Origin: Cellvibrio sp. OA-2007
GTDB taxonomy: Bacteria; Pseudomonadota; Gammaproteobacteria; Pseudomonadales; Cellvibrionaceae
Assembly (NCBI RefSeq): GCF_000953825.1
Contig: NZ_BBUL01000093.1
Span: 62,001-126,000 of the forward strand
DNA length: 64,000 bases
Direction: 5' to 3'
The notes beneath the pieces were generated by a model, which was not told where the DNA came from, searched no databases, and saw nothing but the letters and a program-made list of their open reading frames with translations. A program made the position numbers and the translations under genes. How positions within the stretch are numbered: position 1 is the stretch's first letter; each line of letters begins with the position of its first letter. Below are positions 61,516 to 64,000 of the stretch, one piece after another.

Positions 61516-61682
61516 ATCGTCACTCCCGCTTACTTTTCCATCGTCATTCCCGCCTGCGGGAGCCGACAGACCAGCGAAGCTAATCCAACTTTTGATTTAC
61601 AAGCAAGACCTATGGATCCCCGCTGCGCGAGGATGACGACTCCCATATAAATGGATTCTTGCCGTCGGGGATGACGGCTCCC
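61516..61682. repeat. Dispersed repeat with GTCATTCCCGC / GGGATGACG ends
   Basis: The stretch contains inward-facing CGTCATTCCCGC and outward GGATGACGAC/GGGATGACGGC segments, with internal inverted parts such as GGATCCCCGC. This is the pattern of small non-coding repeats common in proteobacterial intergenic regions. It lies between lptM and the AAA gene in a 299-base gap without a convincing gene. Confidence 0.55.
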
Positions 61683-61738
61683 TATATATTAAGGAGCCGG
61701 AGAGATGAAAATTAAATTGAGGAAAACAAACAGCAGAA

Positions 61739-62956
61739 TTAATCCAATACCGCGCGCAACTCCTCCGCTGATACCAGCGCGCCATTGGCAATCAGGGCGA
61801 GCTTTTGAATCGCCGTTTTTAATTGCTCAACATCGATCAACGTATCGCTCACCTCCAGCAACTGCCAGGCGTCTTCGGTTAAATCGAACTCTGCGGTAAG
61901 CGCAAATTCGCGGATATAAAACTGCGCTAGATCGCGTAAATCGCCATGACGTTCGCGCAGTGTGGGCAGCGCTAGCTCCTGCGCATACTGCGCCAACCAT
62001 TGAGCCTGCATGGGTGCAAGCAATGCATTCACACGGCTCAGGCTCATAATCAAACGCACGCTGTAAGCGCCATCGAATTTTGTATTGGCAGCCTTGAGCC
62101 AAAAATTACGCAGTGATTGAAAACCCACAGTGGACAATGCATCAATGTTGCGCAGAAATAAGGTGCCACTATTGGCATAGGTGTGCAGCGATTGCAGAAT
62201 GCTTGCCGCTGCGCCCTCCTCCCATTCCTTGCAGTCAGATTCGATAAAGGGAGCGGTATCGGCGCGCGATAAACAATGCAGGCTGCGCGCCGCAATCACT
62301 TTGCCGCAACCTTTATCGGCGCGGATCAATACCGGCTTACTCCCTTTGGCCAATTGATCAATCCGTTGATCCAATTGACGCAATGCTTTGCTATTGCCGA
62401 TCCAGTAACTCTGGTCGCCATAAATATGGATCGCGCGATAGCGGGTTTGGTAGCGGCCAATAGTGCGAATAATTTCATCCGCCACCAGCGCCAGCTCTTT
62501 CGCCAGCCACTCGGATTTAGCATCTGCACCCGACGTAGCGACGCCCGACGCAACCTGTGCAACCAAATACCCCAACCGCTGCGGCTGGCCTTGGGGTTGT
62601 TTGAAATTGAGCGACAAACTAAATGCTGTCTCGGCCACAAAATCCTCAAAGGGCGAATGGTTCACCTCTTGGGTGGAGATAAAAAACTCTTCCACTCGCC
62701 CGGCGGCGGCCAGCTGCAAATCCTGCACATCATTCACCAGCAATAAATGGCGATAGCCCTGATGCGTGACGCAGCGCAAAGTGATCGCCATATAGGCAAG
62801 CCCCAAGCGCTCAGCCGCAGCGCGCAGGATAATTTTATTGAGCGTGATAAAACTTTTATTGACCGGTACCCACTTGGCAGTAGCGGACTGATTGAATCTA
62901 TGAATAGCGCGGGCAACCGGTTTGTGGCTCTTGGTAGCTTGAAAGAGGGCAATCAT
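61739..62956 (-). CDS. Degenerate sigma-54-activator-like AAA protein
   Basis: 405 residues from the ATG at 62956 (AGAG 10 bases before; earlier in-frame starts lack a site). The N-terminal part (about 1-170) is a regulatory-looking domain. The AAA-like domain (about 195-380) has a modified Walker A ADKGCGKV (usually GESGTGKE). GAFTGA is absent, Walker B reads GTLFLRNI instead of GTLFLDEI, and the arginine-finger segment is not recognisable. LPTLRERHGDLRDLAQFY survives from the family. The usual C-terminal Fis-like helix-turn-helix is missing. It cannot act as a normal sigma-54 activator; it may be a pseudo-enzyme scaffold. It is divergent from the FHA gene. Confidence 0.72.
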   Translation of the reverse strand: MIALFQATKSHKPVARAIHRFNQSATAKWVPVNKSFITLNKIILRAAAERLGLAYMAITLRCVTHQGYRHLLLVNDVQDLQLAAAGRVEEFFISTQEVNHSPFEDFVAETAFSLSLNFKQPQGQPQRLGYLVAQVASGVATSGADAKSEWLAKELALVADEIIRTIGRYQTRYRAIHIYGDQSYWIGNSKALRQLDQRIDQLAKGSKPVLIRADKGCGKVIAARSLHCLSRADTAPFIESDCKEWEEGAAASILQSLHTYANSGTLFLRNIDALSTVGFQSLRNFWLKAANTKFDGAYSVRLIMSLSRVNALLAPMQAQWLAQYAQELALPTLRERHGDLRDLAQFYIREFALTAEFDLTEDAWQLLEVSDTLIDVEQLKTAIQKLALIANGALVSAEELRAVLD

Positions 62957-63150
62957 GGCGACAGTCTCTTGATTCATGCAGACAATAGATGGGAAAACTT
63001 GGGCATCTTGTGGCAATCTATAGCCCTTATAAGAATTTGCCTATTACAGGCTATTACACAGATTTGCGGCGCACGGGTAGCATTCAACAAAGGAGCTAAA
63101 GAATTGGCACCGTCGCTCGCTGGAGACGCTTACTTTTACGCGGAAAAACT

Positions 63151-64000
63151 ATGGCTTATTTGCTGGATGTCGCTGCAGAGAACTACTTTCCCCTCGCACC
63201 CCATCACACGTTTGGCAGACTCGCCGCAAGCGTGGATACACACATCAACAAACCCTACGTATCAAAACTACACGCGGCGATTGAATGGACCGGCAGCCAT
63301 TGGCGCCTGAAAAATCTCGGTCTCAACGGCACTTGGGTCAATGGCGACAACCTCAATCAGGGCGATACCCGCAACTTGAGCTTGCAGGATGAAATTCATT
63401 TCGCCGAGCAGACCGACCCGGGTTTTAAGGTGATCAATCTGGCACCGCCCGCCGATATGCTCTGGCCGCTGGATAGCAGCCCCGCAGACGTTGAACCGAT
63501 TTATCTCTCGCGCTACCACCTGCTGCCCGACGCCGAACAGCCGGAGCTTGCCCTGTTTTACAACGAGCGCGCCCAGCAGTGGCACTGCGAGGCACTGCAC
63601 CAGCAGAGCGAACACGAGCAGCCCGAACTCAACGATGGCGACCTGGTGCAATTCAACGATAGCCACTGGCAATTTGTGCGCGCACAGATTTACGGCCCGA
63701 CCGAGGCAAAATCCTCCCGCCACATCAATGATTACGAATTTATTTTTAATATGAGCTTGGATGAAGAAACCACCCAGCTCGAATTGCACCACCAGCAGAC
63801 GCTGGATTTGGCAGCGCGCACTCACCACTATTTGTTACTGCAACTCGCCCGCCACCGCGCGGAAGATGCCGAGCGCGGCTTGGATAGCAAAAGCCAGGGC
63901 TGGGTTTATGCCGACCAACTCGCCGCTGAATTAGGCGTAGATGGCACCCATATGAATATCCAGATTTTCCGCGCACGCAAACAACTCGCCGACAGCCTGC
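63151..64000 (+). CDS. FHA-domain protein with C-terminal winged-helix-like segment (3' truncated by window edge)
   Basis: At least 283 residues; the frame is open to the last base. The N-terminal FHA domain (about 1-85) has FGRLAASVDTHINKPYVSKL, HAAIEWTGSHWRLKNLGLNG and TWVNGDNL, the Arg/Ser/His phosphothreonine-binding pattern. A middle region with a second FHA-like or beta-rich fold follows (about 105-200). The visible C-terminal segment (SQGWVYADQLAAELG, IQIFRARKQLAD) resembles a winged-helix DNA-binding domain. Together they suggest a phosphorylation-responsive regulator. No closer family is certain. The ribosome site is weak (GGAAAA). Divergent from the AAA gene over 194 bases. Confidence 0.7.
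   Translation, partial: MAYLLDVAAENYFPLAPHHTFGRLAASVDTHINKPYVSKLHAAIEWTGSHWRLKNLGLNGTWVNGDNLNQGDTRNLSLQDEIHFAEQTDPGFKVINLAPPADMLWPLDSSPADVEPIYLSRYHLLPDAEQPELALFYNERAQQWHCEALHQQSEHEQPELNDGDLVQFNDSHWQFVRAQIYGPTEAKSSRHINDYEFIFNMSLDEETTQLELHHQQTLDLAARTHHYLLLQLARHRAEDAERGLDSKSQGWVYADQLAAELGVDGTHMNIQIFRARKQLADSL

Noticed and set aside
61705-61899. Plus-strand small gene following GGAG at the end of the dispersed repeat
   Set aside because: Most of it runs antisense through the AAA gene and has no recognisable content.

Overview
The window is a chromosomal segment of a gamma-proteobacterium, most likely Cellvibrio or a close relative in Cellvibrionaceae. Supporting signs are the Pseudomonas-like order of core genes (asmA-mutY-yggX; glnE-ilvE-waaF-waaG/waaP; lptM-lysA-dapF-DUF484-xerC) and secreted carbohydrate-active or metallopeptidase proteins with CBM2, CBM6 and ricin-type domains and poly-serine linkers. 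The assignment is by inference, because no 16S gene is present.

Region 1 (2-454) is the 3' end of an esterase/peptidase-like gene cut by the window edge. Region 2 (550-13097) is an A+T-richer integrated element bounded by a perfect 49-bp direct repeat, one copy of which is the 3' part of an intact tRNA-Phe gene. Its minus-strand genes form a filamentous-phage (inovirus) genome: excisionase-like regulator, P2 gpA-type HUH replication protein, ssDNA-binding protein, small membrane protein, major coat, terminator, two tiny coupled membrane proteins, TspB-like adsorption protein, DUF2523 minor coat, Zot/pI ATPase and pIV-type secretin. A divergent repressor-integrase pair completes the phage core. 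Cargo at the two ends comprises an MFS exporter, an orphan HigA-like regulator with two copies of a palindrome, and an AbiEii-type nucleotidyltransferase toxin with its small partner.

Region 3 (13365-17692) is a purine salvage/catabolism group: a phosphoribosyltransferase, a deaminase that looks like an adenine rather than an adenosine deaminase, an amidase and guanine deaminase. Region 4 (18077-22815) holds a CYTH protein, a FrnE-bicupin-truncated haemoglobin group, a secreted esterase and an OXA-type class D beta-lactamase. Region 5 (23212-34481) has three large secreted proteins (CBM2 + discoidin-like + gluzincin peptidase; GH26-like + ricin; metzincin + CBM6 + trefoil) around the conserved yggX-mutY-asmA group.

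Region 6 (34545-44706) is mostly housekeeping: cysE, a HAD phosphatase, an MFS transporter, a VanY-type peptidase, a TfoX C-terminal protein, a cNMP-binding protein, htpX, an HtrA-like protease, a Rieske protein and a YqhD-like dehydrogenase. A candidate iron-regulated small RNA lies just upstream of htpX. Region 7 (44780-56476) is the LPS inner-core group hldE-msbA-waaL-waaG/waaP fusion-waaF, followed by ilvE and glnE. Region 8 (56802-61439) holds a glycine-zipper protein and xerC-DUF484-dapF-lysA-lptM. Region 9 (61516-64000) holds a dispersed repeat and a divergent pair: a degenerate sigma-54-activator-like AAA protein that has lost its Walker B acidic residues, and an FHA-domain protein that runs off the right edge.
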